Source of the DNA: Clostridiales bacterium
Lineage (GTDB): Bacteria > Bacillota > Clostridia > Christensenellales > Aristaeellaceae
Assembly (NCBI GenBank): GCA_019409045.1
Contig: DXVG01000002.1
Coordinates: 1-26,174 of the forward strand
Direction of reading: 5' to 3'
Length of the DNA stretch: 26,174 nt
Every line of letters starts with the position of its first letter. Position 1 is the stretch's first letter. Below, in pieces: positions 7,356 to 16,446 of this stretch. The position numbers and the translations under genes are program-made. The notes under the pieces were generated by a model that was given only the letters and a program-made list of their open reading frames with translations, had not been told where the DNA came from and did no database searches.

Positions 7356-7383
7356 TTGCGCTTTGCGGGATTTCTGGTATAAT
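7356..7383 (+). promoter_or_regulatory. Promoter of rarA
   Basis: TTGCGC (7356-7361), a 16-base spacer and an extended -10 (TGgTATAAT, hexamer 7378-7383) lie directly after the tRNA terminator and 30 bases before the rarA start. Confidence 0.75.
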
Positions 7384-7413
7384 GGTCGGAGAGAATCGCA
7401 GGAGGCGACCGGC

Positions 7414-8751
7414 ATGGACGATCTTTTTTCCGCGGGCATGGACACGCTCGCGCCGCTGGCGGACAGGATGCGGCCGCGCACGCTTTCGGAGTTCATCGGG
7501 CAGGAGCAAATCGTGGGGGAGGGCAGGCTTCTGCGCCGCGCGATCGAGGCCGACCGCCTGACCAGCTCCATCTTCTGGGGCCCGCCGGGCACGGGCAAGA
7601 CCACGCTGGCCTCGGTCATCGCGGAGACGACGCGCTCGGCCTTTGTCAAGCTCAACGCCGTCACAAGCGGCGTGGCCGACGTGCGGGAGGTGCTCAAGGA
7701 GGCGGAAAACCGCCTCAAGCTCTACGGCCAGTCCACCTACCTTTTGCTGGACGAGTGCCACCGCTGGTCGAAGGCGCAGTCGGACTCCATACTGCCCGCC
7801 ATCGAGCGCGGCGTGATCCGCTTTATCGGCTCCACCACCGAAAACCCCATGATCGCCATGACGCCCGCCATCGTCAGCCGCTGCCGGCTGTTCCGGTTCG
7901 AGCAGCTCAAGCTGGAAGATATAAAGCAGGCCGTGCTGCGCGCCATCGGGGACAGGGAGCGCGGCTACGGCGCGCAGTGCGTGCGCATCGACGAGGACGC
8001 GCTGGAGCACATCGCCCGCGTCGCCAACGGCGACGCCCGCAGCGCGCTCAACGCGCTGGAGCTGGCGGTGCTCACCACCCCCATGGAGGCGGACGGCTCC
8101 ACGCACATCACGCTCGCCATCGCGGAGGAATCCATCCAGAGCCGCGTGATGCAGATGGACGAGAGCCTGCTCTACGACATGCTCTCCGCGTTCTGCAAGT
8201 CCCTGCGCGGCTCGGACAGCGACGCCGCGCTTGCCTGGTTTGCGCGCATGAACTACGCGGGCATGGACCCGCGCATCATCGTGCGCCGCGTGATCGCCCA
8301 CGCCAGCGAGGACGTGGGGCTTGCCAACCCCATGGCCATGCTTCAGGCCGTGGCCGCCTATCACGCGCTGGAGGCCGTGGGCATGCCCGAGGCGCGGCTG
8401 TCGATCACGCAGGCGATCGTGGCCGTGTGCGAGAGCCCCAAGTCCAACGCCGTGGTCATGGCTGTGGACCGCGCCTTTGCCGACGCGCAGAAGGGCGGCT
8501 TCCAGCCCGTTCCCCGGCACCTGCGCGACACGCACTACCGCGGCGCGGAAGAGCTCGGCTCCGGCGAGGGCTACAAGTATGCCCACGACTACCCCGGCCA
8601 CTTTGTGCAGCAGCAGTACCGCCCCCTCGAGGCCGGGGGCTTTCCGTACTATGTGCCCTCCGAGCAGGGCTTTGAGGCGCAGGTGCGCGCGTTGCGCAGG
8701 GAGCGGGGGTTTGACGACCCGCCGGATAATTGTCAAAATAATTTTACATGA
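7414..8751 (+). CDS. rarA: Replication-associated recombination protein RarA (MgsA-type AAA+ ATPase)
   Basis: A 445-residue clamp-loader-like AAA+ ATPase of the RarA/MgsA/WRNIP1 family, which acts at stalled replication forks. The N-terminus has the family stretch PLADRMRPRTLSEFIGQEQIVG, then Walker A GPPGTGKT (56-63), Walker B LLLDECH (110-116), sensor-1 GSTTENP (139-145) and the SRCRLFRF stretch with the arginine finger. C-terminal tetramerisation features include NYAGMDPRIIVRR and LPVPRHLRD-like sequence. I chose the ATG at 7414 because AGGAGG lies eight bases upstream; the open frame extends back into the tRNA. Walker B reads DECH where the family usually has DEIH. It is probably transcribed alone. 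Confidence 0.94.
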   Translation: MDDLFSAGMDTLAPLADRMRPRTLSEFIGQEQIVGEGRLLRRAIEADRLTSSIFWGPPGTGKTTLASVIAETTRSAFVKLNAVTSGVADVREVLKEAENRLKLYGQSTYLLLDECHRWSKAQSDSILPAIERGVIRFIGSTTENPMIAMTPAIVSRCRLFRFEQLKLEDIKQAVLRAIGDRERGYGAQCVRIDEDALEHIARVANGDARSALNALELAVLTTPMEADGSTHITLAIAEESIQSRVMQMDESLLYDMLSAFCKSLRGSDSDAALAWFARMNYAGMDPRIIVRRVIAHASEDVGLANPMAMLQAVAAYHALEAVGMPEARLSITQAIVAVCESPKSNAVVMAVDRAFADAQKGGFQPVPRHLRDTHYRGAEELGSGEGYKYAHDYPGHFVQQQYRPLEAGGFPYYVPSEQGFEAQVRALRRERGFDDPPDNCQNNFT

Positions 8752-8804
8752 CATTTGCGACAAAAAAGTGACAAGTTGCCGCAAATGTCGTATAATTGTC
8801 AAAA
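8750..8804 (+). promoter_or_regulatory. Promoter of the vanW-family gene with flanking inverted and direct repeats
   Basis: GTGACA (8768-8773), a 17-base spacer and TATAAT (8791-8796) form a strong promoter. A perfect 10-bp inverted repeat, GACATTTGCG (8750-8759) and CGCAAATGTC (8780-8789), brackets the -35. A 13-bp direct repeat ATAATTGTCAAAA occurs at 8726-8738 and 8792-8804, the second copy overlapping the -10. The arrangement suggests an operator for an unknown regulator. Confidence 0.7.
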
Positions 8805-8867
8805 GTGCATGCGCGGCGTCTCGCATACCGCCCGCGCCGTGCGCAATCTGCGGTGGAGCTGTTGAAC

Positions 8868-10112
8868 ATGGCCGAAAAGTACACGCGTTCAGGCAGGAAG
8901 CAGGGCGCCCACAGGCGATCGGACAGGCATCGCCGCGCCCATTCGCCCCGAGACGGCGCGAGCGTCGCCACGTCGCGCACGGCGCAGCGCAGGCTGCTGA
9001 GCAGGCGCAGGCAGACGCGCATCGCGCTTGCGCTGCTTGTAGTGGTGGTGCTGCTTTTGAGCATGTGCGGCTGGCAGTTTGCCGAATACAAGTCCTTCCA
9101 GCAAAAGCGCGCCGCCGTGGAGATCGAGACCTTCTACGACGGGACGTTCATCGAGGGGATCGACGTGTCGCTGGTGACGCTCAATCAGGCGATCGCCCAT
9201 TGGTCGCAGAACGTCGAACCCGCCTATTCCGAGCGCAGCGTCACGCTCTCGGACGGCACTGTGGTCACCTCCGCGATGGTCGGCTATACGAGCAACTACC
9301 AGAGCGTGCTGCTGGCCGCCTACAGCGCCGGGCGCGAGGGCGGCATGGACGAGCGGTTTGAAACCGTCAGCAGCGTCGAAAGCGGCGTGGACTATGTGGT
9401 CACGCGCGCGGCCTACACGCTGGAGGGCATCGCGGCGTTCGTCGCCGAGCTCGCCAAGGGCATCGACTGCGCGCCCACGGACGAGGTGCTCACCGGCTTT
9501 AACGAGGAGACCTACGAGCTCGAGTTCAGCGAGGGCGCCCCGGGCCAACAGGTGGACCAGGAAAAGCTGTGCGCGGACATCGCCGCTGCGTTCGACGCGG
9601 GCGGCGGCATGGTGGAGATCCCCCTCATCTATACGCCCTATGTCTCCAACAGGAGCGGCTACGGCATCATCGCAAGCTACGATACGGATGCGAGCGATTC
9701 CTCCTCGGCGCGCATACACAACATCCGCCAGGCCAGCGCGACCATCAACGGCGTGTGCATCCAGCCGGGGCAGACGTTCTCGTTCAACACCGTCGTCGGC
9801 GAGCGCACAAAGAGCACGGGCTACCGCCCCGCGCCGGCCTACACCGGCTCGGGCACGTCGCTGGAATACGGCGGCGGCATCTGCCAGGTGTCCTCCACGC
9901 TCTACGCCGCCGTGCTTCAGACCGACCTTCAGGTCACCGAGCGGCATCCGCACTCCATCCGCGTCACCTACATCCCCCGCGGGAAAGACGCCACCGTGGA
10001 CTGGAACCACAAGGATTTCAAGTTCGTCAACAACACCGAGGACCCCATCTATATCGCATGCCGCGTGGATGACGATATGACGGTCCACGTCGCCATCTTT
10101 GGAAGGCTGTAG
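8868..10112 (+). CDS. VanW-family membrane-anchored protein
   Basis: A 414-residue protein with a very basic cytoplasmic tail (residues 1-50, many Arg), one membrane helix (about 51-68) and a large extracytoplasmic part. The C-terminal VanW domain begins near 300 with GQTFSFNTVVGERT and includes the hallmark GGGICQVSSTLY (335-346), HPHSIRVTY and the GKDATVDW stretch. The preceding region resembles the putative peptidoglycan-binding domain often found with VanW (YoaR-type). VanW proteins occur with vancomycin-resistance genes but are widespread in Firmicutes without them, and nothing here suggests resistance. The ATG at 8868 has GGTGGAG nine bases upstream. A TTG at 8796 in the same frame lies within the -10 hexamer and is excluded. 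Function unknown; a cell-envelope role is likely. Confidence 0.88.
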   Translation: MAEKYTRSGRKQGAHRRSDRHRRAHSPRDGASVATSRTAQRRLLSRRRQTRIALALLVVVVLLLSMCGWQFAEYKSFQQKRAAVEIETFYDGTFIEGIDVSLVTLNQAIAHWSQNVEPAYSERSVTLSDGTVVTSAMVGYTSNYQSVLLAAYSAGREGGMDERFETVSSVESGVDYVVTRAAYTLEGIAAFVAELAKGIDCAPTDEVLTGFNEETYELEFSEGAPGQQVDQEKLCADIAAAFDAGGGMVEIPLIYTPYVSNRSGYGIIASYDTDASDSSSARIHNIRQASATINGVCIQPGQTFSFNTVVGERTKSTGYRPAPAYTGSGTSLEYGGGICQVSSTLYAAVLQTDLQVTERHPHSIRVTYIPRGKDATVDWNHKDFKFVNNTEDPIYIACRVDDDMTVHVAIFGRL

Positions 10113-10139
10113 GCGTCGGGATGTGCCCACGCCCGTTTC

Positions 10140-10183
10140 CCGCCGATGCGCGGAGGCGCGAACGCCCCGGCATCGGCGGTTTT
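10140..10183 (+). terminator. Terminator of the vanW-family gene
   Basis: CCGCCGATGC (10140-10149) pairs with GCATCGGCGG (10170-10179) and is followed by TTTT. A second small hairpin, CCCGCC/GGCGGG at 10205-10221, follows before the tig promoter. Confidence 0.8.
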
Positions 10184-10237
10184 ACCGAAAGCTAACCCGC
10201 ACTCCCCGCCGCTTTGGCGGGAATTTACGTTTCCGTG

Positions 10238-10266
10238 TTGAAAAAAGCAAATGAATCTGGTATACT
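10238..10266 (+). promoter_or_regulatory. Promoter of tig
   Basis: TTGAAA (10238-10243), a 17-base spacer and an extended -10 (TGgTATACT, hexamer 10261-10266) lie 47 bases before the tig start. Confidence 0.82.
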
Positions 10267-10313
10267 TTAGCATTGGCAATATGTGACGCAGCGTCTAAAC
10301 AGGAGGAAGGAAC

Positions 10314-11603
10314 ATGGCTAGCACGTTTGAAAAGCTCTCGTCCAACAAGGTGAAGCTGGGCTTCGTCGTAGAGAGCGAGCAGTTCGACGAGGGCATTCGC
10401 AGGGCATATATCAAAAACGTCAAGAAGTTCAACATTCCGGGCTTTCGCCGCGGCAAGGCCCCGATGAAGGTCATAGAAAACTACTATGGCGCGGGCGTGT
10501 TCTACGAGGACGCGTTCGACATCATCTTCCCCGACATCTACCGCGCCGCGCTCAAGGAGCATGACGTGCAGCCCGTGGACCGTCCGGAGCTGGAGGTCGA
10601 GCAGATCGAAAAGGGCAAGGAGCTCAAGTTCACCGTGGAGGTGTTCGTGCGCCCCGACGTGGAGCTCGGCCAGTACAAGCACCTGGGCATCGAGAAGAAG
10701 GTCGAGGAAGTCACCGACGACGACGTGATGGCCGACATCGAGCGCGCGCGCGACCGCGCCGCCCGCTACGTCGAGGTGACCGACCGCGCCGCCAAGCTGG
10801 ACGATCAGGCCAACATCGACTATCAGGGCCTGCTGGACGGCACGCCCTTTGAGGGCGGCACCGCGCAGGGCCACGAGCTGGTGCTCGGCTCCGGCGCGTT
10901 CATCCCGGGCTTTGAGGAGCAGGTCGTGGGCATGACCATCGGCGAGGAGAAGGATATAGACCTCACCTTCCCCGAGAATTACCACGCCGAGGAGCTCGCG
11001 GGCAAGCCCGTCGTGTTCAAGGTGAAGCTCAACAGCCTGCGCGAGAAGGACGTGCCCGCGCTGGACGACGAGTTTGTCAAGGACGTTTCAGAGACCGCCA
11101 ACACGGTTGAAGAATATAAGAAAGAGATCCGCGAAAAGCTGGAGAAGCAGGCCGAGGAGCGCGCCGACGCGGCGTTTGAGTCGGAGATCATCGAAACCGT
11201 GTCCGACAACGCCAAGATCGACATCCCCAAGGCCATGGTCGAGGAGCAGATCGACGCCATGCTGCGCGACATGGAGCTGCGCATGATGTACCAGGGCCTG
11301 CGCATGCAGGACTTCCTCAAGTACTCCGGCCAGACCATGGAGCAGATGCGCGAGACCTACCGCCAGCAGGCCGAGGACCGCGTCAAGACGCAGCTGACCC
11401 TCGAGGCCATCACCAAGGCCGAGGGCATCGAGCCGACCGACGAGGAGATCGACAAGGAGCTCTCCCGCTTTGCCGAGCAGGGCAAAAAGACCCTCGAGGA
11501 GTTCAAAAAGGACATGCCCGAGGGAGACCTGGAATACTTCCGCGAGGTCGCCGCGGTCAACAAGACCGTCCGCTTCCTCAAGGACAACGCCGGCAAGGAA
11601 TAG
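10314..11603 (+). CDS. tig: Trigger factor (ribosome-associated chaperone, peptidyl-prolyl isomerase)
   Basis: A 429-residue trigger factor of normal length. The N-terminal ribosome-binding domain carries the GFRRGKAP signature that contacts the exit-tunnel protein L23. The FKBP-like isomerase domain (about 155-240) includes the GSGAFIPGFEEQVVGM stretch. The C-terminal helical chaperone arm (about 250-429) is rich in charged coils. The start follows AGGAGG by eight bases. It is the first gene of the tig-clpP-clpX block, 58 bp before clpP, with no clear terminator between. Confidence 0.96.
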   Translation: MASTFEKLSSNKVKLGFVVESEQFDEGIRRAYIKNVKKFNIPGFRRGKAPMKVIENYYGAGVFYEDAFDIIFPDIYRAALKEHDVQPVDRPELEVEQIEKGKELKFTVEVFVRPDVELGQYKHLGIEKKVEEVTDDDVMADIERARDRAARYVEVTDRAAKLDDQANIDYQGLLDGTPFEGGTAQGHELVLGSGAFIPGFEEQVVGMTIGEEKDIDLTFPENYHAEELAGKPVVFKVKLNSLREKDVPALDDEFVKDVSETANTVEEYKKEIREKLEKQAEERADAAFESEIIETVSDNAKIDIPKAMVEEQIDAMLRDMELRMMYQGLRMQDFLKYSGQTMEQMRETYRQQAEDRVKTQLTLEAITKAEGIEPTDEEIDKELSRFAEQGKKTLEEFKKDMPEGDLEYFREVAAVNKTVRFLKDNAGKE

Positions 11604-11661
11604 TCCCGCGTTTTTCGCTCATACTCAATTACGAGAACGCCGCAATACAGGAGGTGCGCCC

Positions 11662-12246
11662 ATGAATCTTGTACCCTATGTCGTTGAACAGACCAACCGA
11701 GGAGAGCGTTCGTATGACATCTTCTCGCGGCTTTTGAAGGACCGCATCGTGTTCCTGGGCGGCGAGATCGACGACGTTTCCGCCAACCTCGTCGTGGCGC
11801 AGATGCTCTTTTTGGAGATGGAGGACCCGGATCAGGACATCATGCTCTATATCAACAGCCCCGGCGGCTCCATCTCCGCGGGCATGGCCATCTACGATAC
11901 CATGCACTACGTCAAGTGCGAAGTCTCCACCGTGTGCGTGGGCATGGCCGCCTCGATGGGCGCGTTTCTGCTGGCCTCCGGCGCCAAGGGCAAGCGCAAG
12001 GCGCTCCCCAACGCCGAGATCATGATCCACCAGCCGCTGGGCGGCGCGCGCGGCCAGGCCACGGACATCGCCATACAGGCCGAGCAGATACTGCGCATCA
12101 AGCGCAAGATGAACGAGCTGCTCGCCAAGCACACCGGAAAGCCGCTCAAGACCATCGAAAAGGACGTGGAGCGCGACTACTACATGAACGCCGAGGAGGC
12201 GCTCAAGTACGGCATCATTGACGACATCATCGCGCCGAGGAGATAA
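11662..12246 (+). CDS. clpP: ATP-dependent Clp protease proteolytic subunit ClpP
   Basis: A 194-residue serine protease subunit that assembles into a double heptameric ring and degrades substrates delivered by ClpX or ClpC. The catalytic triad is visible: S98 in GMAASMG, H123 in MIHQP and D172 in the RDYYM stretch. The N-terminal MNLVPYVVEQT is typical. CAGGAGGTG precedes the ATG. clpX starts five bases after its stop, so the two are co-translated. Confidence 0.97.
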   Translation: MNLVPYVVEQTNRGERSYDIFSRLLKDRIVFLGGEIDDVSANLVVAQMLFLEMEDPDQDIMLYINSPGGSISAGMAIYDTMHYVKCEVSTVCVGMAASMGAFLLASGAKGKRKALPNAEIMIHQPLGGARGQATDIAIQAEQILRIKRKMNELLAKHTGKPLKTIEKDVERDYYMNAEEALKYGIIDDIIAPRR

Positions 12247-12251
12247 GGGAA

Positions 12252-13550
<1,299 letters not shown>

Positions 13551-13565
13551 AACCCGCAGAATCGA

Positions 13566-13593
13566 GAGGGGAGCGGCGCAGGCCACTCCCCTC
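13566..13593 (+). terminator. Hairpin after clpX
   Basis: GAGGGGAG (13566-13573) pairs with CTCCCCTC (13586-13593), with partial pairing inside the loop, 16 bases after the clpX stop. It has no T tract of its own. The adjoining repeat supplies a T-rich second hairpin, exactly as at 1-103. Confidence 0.7.
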
Positions 13594-13662
13594 AGAGCGT
13601 CGATAAAACCCCAAACGCAAAAATCACTTCCGAAAAACAGGCGGAAGTGATTTTTGCTTCCT
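13593..13662 (+). repeat. Repeated 3'-end element, copy 2
   Basis: A conserved linker (CAGAGCGTCGATAAAA, CCCC, AAAC) leads to the same 16-bp inverted repeat as copy 1, at 13617-13632 and 13642-13657, ending CTTCCT. The element is read in the direction of clpX, matching the orientation of copy 1 relative to the nucleotidase gene. Stem arms are identical between copies, while loops and the preceding GC hairpin differ. It faces the end of the minus-strand gene at 13724 and could terminate both. Confidence 0.85.
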
Positions 13663-13723
13663 GTGAGCTTCGCCTGCAGACCGCGGCCACTTACGCCCAT
13701 GTAAGCGCCCCTTGCCATTCACA

Positions 13724-14296
13724 TCAGTACGCCCCGTCCTCGTACCAGTACAGTATATGCGCGTCCGCGTCGTATACATACAGGTTCCAGAATCGCGGCT
13801 GCGCATCCGTCCCGCCCATCTGCGCGCCTGTGCGCGCGCACGCGGCCGCGTAGTCCTCCCGCGAGGCGGATTCCAGCGTCCATTCGCCGCTGACGCTGTC
13901 GAGGAGAAAATAGCTCTCCCCGACCCAGGCGGACGTGCGCTTGTGCCGCAGGCCGATGTAGCGCCCATCGGTGCAAAAGGCGCACACGTCGAAAGGGACG
14001 ACCGCCATCAGCGCCGTCTCCCCGTCCGGCCGCACGAGCGCGGCGCCATAGTGACCGTCATAGTATATATTGCCGTGTATCCGATAGCCGTTGGGGAGGT
14101 CGTAGCGCCACTGCGTCGTCTCAAACTTGCAGCTGATGATGCAGCCCTGCCAGAGTGGGAGCGTGCTCAGCGCCGCAAGCGCGCAGATCGCCACCGCCGA
14201 AAGGCCCGCCAGAAATGAGAGCCTGCGGCTGCGCGGGGAAGCCCCTCCGAATGAACCCGTCGCATGCTTATCTGCCCCCTTTCGCGCTCCAATCAT
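13724..14296 (-). CDS. Small membrane-anchored protein of unknown function
   Basis: A 190-residue protein I do not recognise. A basic N-terminal stretch (1-27) precedes one hydrophobic segment (about 27-48), then an extracytoplasmic part rich in Tyr, Trp and Gly with four cysteines near the middle (GCIISC and CAFC). The C-terminus has WNLYVYDADAHILYWYEDG, which looks like a beta-strand repeat. The ATG at 14296 is the only normal start, but a strong promoter places transcription initiation almost on it, so the mRNA would be leaderless. A GTG at 14194, leaving 156 residues, is a poorer alternative. It stands alone between two terminators. Confidence 0.6.
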   Translation of the reverse strand: MIGARKGADKHATGSFGGASPRSRRLSFLAGLSAVAICALAALSTLPLWQGCIISCKFETTQWRYDLPNGYRIHGNIYYDGHYGAALVRPDGETALMAVVPFDVCAFCTDGRYIGLRHKRTSAWVGESYFLLDSVSGEWTLESASREDYAAACARTGAQMGGTDAQPRFWNLYVYDADAHILYWYEDGAY

Positions 14297-14300
14297 GGAT

Positions 14301-14329
14301 AGTATAGCAATAAATTTATCGAATATCAA
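14301..14329 (-). promoter_or_regulatory. Promoter for the small membrane-anchored protein
   Basis: TTGATA (14329-14324), a 17-base spacer and TATACT (14306-14301) on the minus strand. The hexamer ends only four bases before the ATG, which implies a leaderless transcript or a different, later start codon. Confidence 0.7.
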
Positions 14330-14351
14330 TAATAATATATAATAAAACAAA

Positions 14352-14378
14352 AAACGGCGACCTCCGCGGTCGCCGTTT
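14352..14378 (-). terminator. Terminator of the oxoamine synthase / reductase pair
   Basis: AAACGGCGACC and GGTCGCCGTTT form an 11-bp stem with a five-base loop. On the minus strand it is followed by TTTGTTTT, 20 bases after the reductase stop. Confidence 0.9.
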
Positions 14379-14397
14379 GCGTTCGTTCGGATTGGAT

Positions 14398-15192
14398 TCA
14401 ACTGCCGGAATACAAAAGCCCCAACAGCCATGCGATCAGCCGGCACGGCAACAGCCGCGAGAGCATCACAAACAGCTTGTAGGAGGCGCCGATGGCGTAG
14501 TAGGGCTTGACGCGCCTTTTCAGCGCCACGCGCGCCAGAAAGCGGCCCGCGACCTCCGGGGCCATGCCGTTTTTCTCGTCCTTTTCCATCTTCGCAACCG
14601 AGCGGGCGATGCGCCCGCCGTACACGTCGTCGCCCTCATGGCTCTTCTCGCGCGCCGCCGTAAAGCCTGTGCGTATGTCGCCGGGCATGACCGCGCAGAC
14701 GCTGACGCCGAACGGCTTGACTTCGTTTGATAGCGCCAGCGTGTAGGCGTTGATCGCCGCCTTGGACACGGAGTACCACGCCTGAAACGGTATGCACAGC
14801 GGCGCAGCCACGGAGCTGACGTTCACGATGCGCCCGCCGCCCTGCGCGCGCATCAGCGGGAGCGCCGCTTTGGTCGCGTTCACCATGCCGAACAGGTTCA
14901 CGTCCAGAAGCCTTCGCGCGTCCTCGTTCTGTGTAAACTCCGCCGCGCCGGAGATGCCGAAGCCCGCGTTGTTGACGAGCACGTCCAGCCGCCCCTCGCG
15001 CTCGTACACGGAGGCGATGGCCTCGGACACGCTCCGCTCGTCGGACACGTCCGCCGCGATGTGCGCAAGCCCGGGAAGCTCCGCCGCGTGGCGGCTGAGG
15101 ACGTACACGTTCGCGCCCGCGTCGCGCAGCGCGTTCGCCGTGGCAAGCCCGATGCCGCTGGTGCCGCCGGTGACCACGGCCACGCGCTTCAC
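14398..15192 (-). CDS. Short-chain dehydrogenase/reductase, possible 3-ketosphinganine reductase
   Basis: A 264-residue NAD(P)-dependent classical SDR. The cofactor motif TGGTSGIG is at 8-15, NNAG at 74-77, and the catalytic residues are S126/S127 with Y140 and K144 (YSVSK). A hydrophobic, membrane-associating C-terminus (about 238-261) distinguishes it from soluble metabolic SDRs. The GTG start at 15192 overlaps the stop of the upstream oxoamine synthase by four bases (GTGA), so the two are translationally coupled. That partner's SPT-like character suggests this enzyme reduces the 3-keto product. This is inference; the SDR fold alone does not define the substrate. Confidence 0.8.
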   Translation of the reverse strand: MKRVAVVTGGTSGIGLATANALRDAGANVYVLSRHAAELPGLAHIAADVSDERSVSEAIASVYEREGRLDVLVNNAGFGISGAAEFTQNEDARRLLDVNLFGMVNATKAALPLMRAQGGGRIVNVSSVAAPLCIPFQAWYSVSKAAINAYTLALSNEVKPFGVSVCAVMPGDIRTGFTAAREKSHEGDDVYGGRIARSVAKMEKDEKNGMAPEVAGRFLARVALKRRVKPYYAIGASYKLFVMLSRLLPCRLIAWLLGLLYSGS

Positions 15193-16367
15193 GCCTGTTC
15201 CTCCACCAGCACGCGCGCGAATATGTCCGCGGCCTCGTCCAGCAGCGCCTCGGTCAGCGTGGCCATGTAGCTCGTGCGCAGCAGGCACTTGTCCGGCGGC
15301 GTGGCGGGGGGCAGCACGGGATTGACGTACACGCCCTCCTCGTAGAGCCTGCGCGCCTTGGCGAGCGTGTTTTCCGTGGTGTAGGTGTAGATGGGTATGA
15401 TCGGCGTGGTCGCCTCGATGATCGGCACGCCGCGCGAGCGCAGCTTTGCGCGCATGTACGCCGACAGCTCGGACAGCCGCGCGACGATCTGGGGATTTTC
15501 GCGTATGTGGCGCAGCGCCGCCAGCGCGACCGCCGCGTTGGCGGGCGGTATGGACGCGGAGAATATGAACGGGCGCGAGTGGTGGCGGATGTAGTCGATC
15601 ACGCGCTCGTTCGCCGCCGCGTAGCCGCCCAGGCTCGCCAGCGACTTGGAGAACGTGCCCATGATGATGTCCACCTCGTCCTCGAGGCCGAAGTGGCTGG
15701 CCGTGCCGCGCCCGCCTTCGCCGATCACGCCCAGGCCGTGCGCGTCGTCCACCATCACGCGCGCGCCGTATTTGCGCGCCAGCGCCACGATCTCGGGCAG
15801 CTTTGCGATGTCGCCGCCCATGCTGAACACGCCGTCGGTCACGATCAGGCAACCGGCGCTGTGCGGCACCTTCTGGAGCTGCATTTCCAGCTCCTCCATG
15901 TTGCTGTGGCCGTAGGTGAGCATGCGGCCGTAGGACAGGCGGCATCCGTCGTAGATGCTGGCGTGGTTCTCCTTGTCGCAGATCACATAGTCGCCGTGTC
16001 CGACGATGGCGGAGATGATGCCCAGGTTGGACTGGAAGCCCGTGGAGAACGTGCAGCAGGCATCCTTGTGCAAAAAGTCCGCAAGCTCCGCCTCCAGCTC
16101 CAGGTGCAGCTTCAGCGTCCCGTTCAGAAAGCGCGAGCCGGAACAGCCGGTCCCGTACTTCTCAAGCGCGCGCAGGCCCGCCTCCATCACCTCGGGGCAG
16201 GCCGTCAGCCCGAGGTAGTTGTTGGAGCCGAGCATGATGCGGCGCTTGCCCTCCATGATGACCTCCACGTCCTGGCGCGTCTCCAGCGCGTGAAAGTAGG
16301 GGTACAGCCCCTTCTGGCGCAACTCGTTCGCCAGCGTATATGCATCGCATTTGGAAAAGATGTCCAT
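15189..16367 (-). CDS. Alpha-oxoamine synthase, serine palmitoyltransferase-like
   Basis: A 392-residue PLP enzyme that condenses an amino acid with an acyl thioester. The N-terminus resembles bacterial SPT (GLYPYFHALE, then LGSNNYLGLT). The GTGCSGSRFLNGT stretch (72-84), the cofactor-stacking His of ENHAS (H135), VDDAHG (206-211) and the PLP lysine K241 in GTFSKSLASLGG follow. GTFSKS around the lysine is typical of serine palmitoyltransferases, whereas glycine C-acetyltransferase (Kbl) and BioF usually have GTLGKA. The ATG at 16367 has GGGG seven bases upstream and fits the family N-terminus. No threonine dehydrogenase (the usual kbl partner) or biotin gene is nearby; a reductase overlaps its 3' end. 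Kbl-like activity remains the main alternative. Confidence 0.85.
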   Translation of the reverse strand: MDIFSKCDAYTLANELRQKGLYPYFHALETRQDVEVIMEGKRRIMLGSNNYLGLTACPEVMEAGLRALEKYGTGCSGSRFLNGTLKLHLELEAELADFLHKDACCTFSTGFQSNLGIISAIVGHGDYVICDKENHASIYDGCRLSYGRMLTYGHSNMEELEMQLQKVPHSAGCLIVTDGVFSMGGDIAKLPEIVALARKYGARVMVDDAHGLGVIGEGGRGTASHFGLEDEVDIIMGTFSKSLASLGGYAAANERVIDYIRHHSRPFIFSASIPPANAAVALAALRHIRENPQIVARLSELSAYMRAKLRSRGVPIIEATTPIIPIYTYTTENTLAKARRLYEEGVYVNPVLPPATPPDKCLLRTSYMATLTEALLDEAADIFARVLVEEQA

Positions 16368-16401
16368 GAATAGCCCCTTTCTGCCACCCGGTTTTGCACT
16401 G

Positions 16402-16430
16402 ATTATAGCACATTCCGGCAAAAAAGGAAA
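16402..16430 (-). promoter_or_regulatory. Promoter of the oxoamine synthase operon
   Basis: An extended -10 (TGcTATAAT, hexamer 16407-16402) on the minus strand with only a weak -35 (TTTCCT, 16430-16425) 17 bases upstream. The start codon is 35 bases downstream of the -10. Confidence 0.65.
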
Positions 16431-16446
16431 CTATTTTTGGCAAAAC

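Noticed and set aside
6934..8826. 630-codon open frame on the minus strand across tRNA-Trp and rarA
   Set aside because: Antisense to RarA, which has all AAA+ motifs and its own promoter and ribosome-binding site; the antisense product shows no domain.
8868..10112. Vancomycin-resistance determinant
   Set aside because: VanW-domain proteins are common in Firmicutes without resistance, and no vanHAX or vanRS genes are present.
14398..15945. Fusion of oxoamine synthase and reductase as one long frame
   Set aside because: The long frame reads the synthase region out of frame; the two genes overlap by GTGA with distinct frames and motifs.
15189..16367. Annotation as glycine C-acetyltransferase (kbl) or bioF
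   Set aside because: GTFSKS rather than GTLGKA around the PLP lysine, no threonine dehydrogenase or biotin genes nearby. Not fully excluded, so no gene symbol is given.
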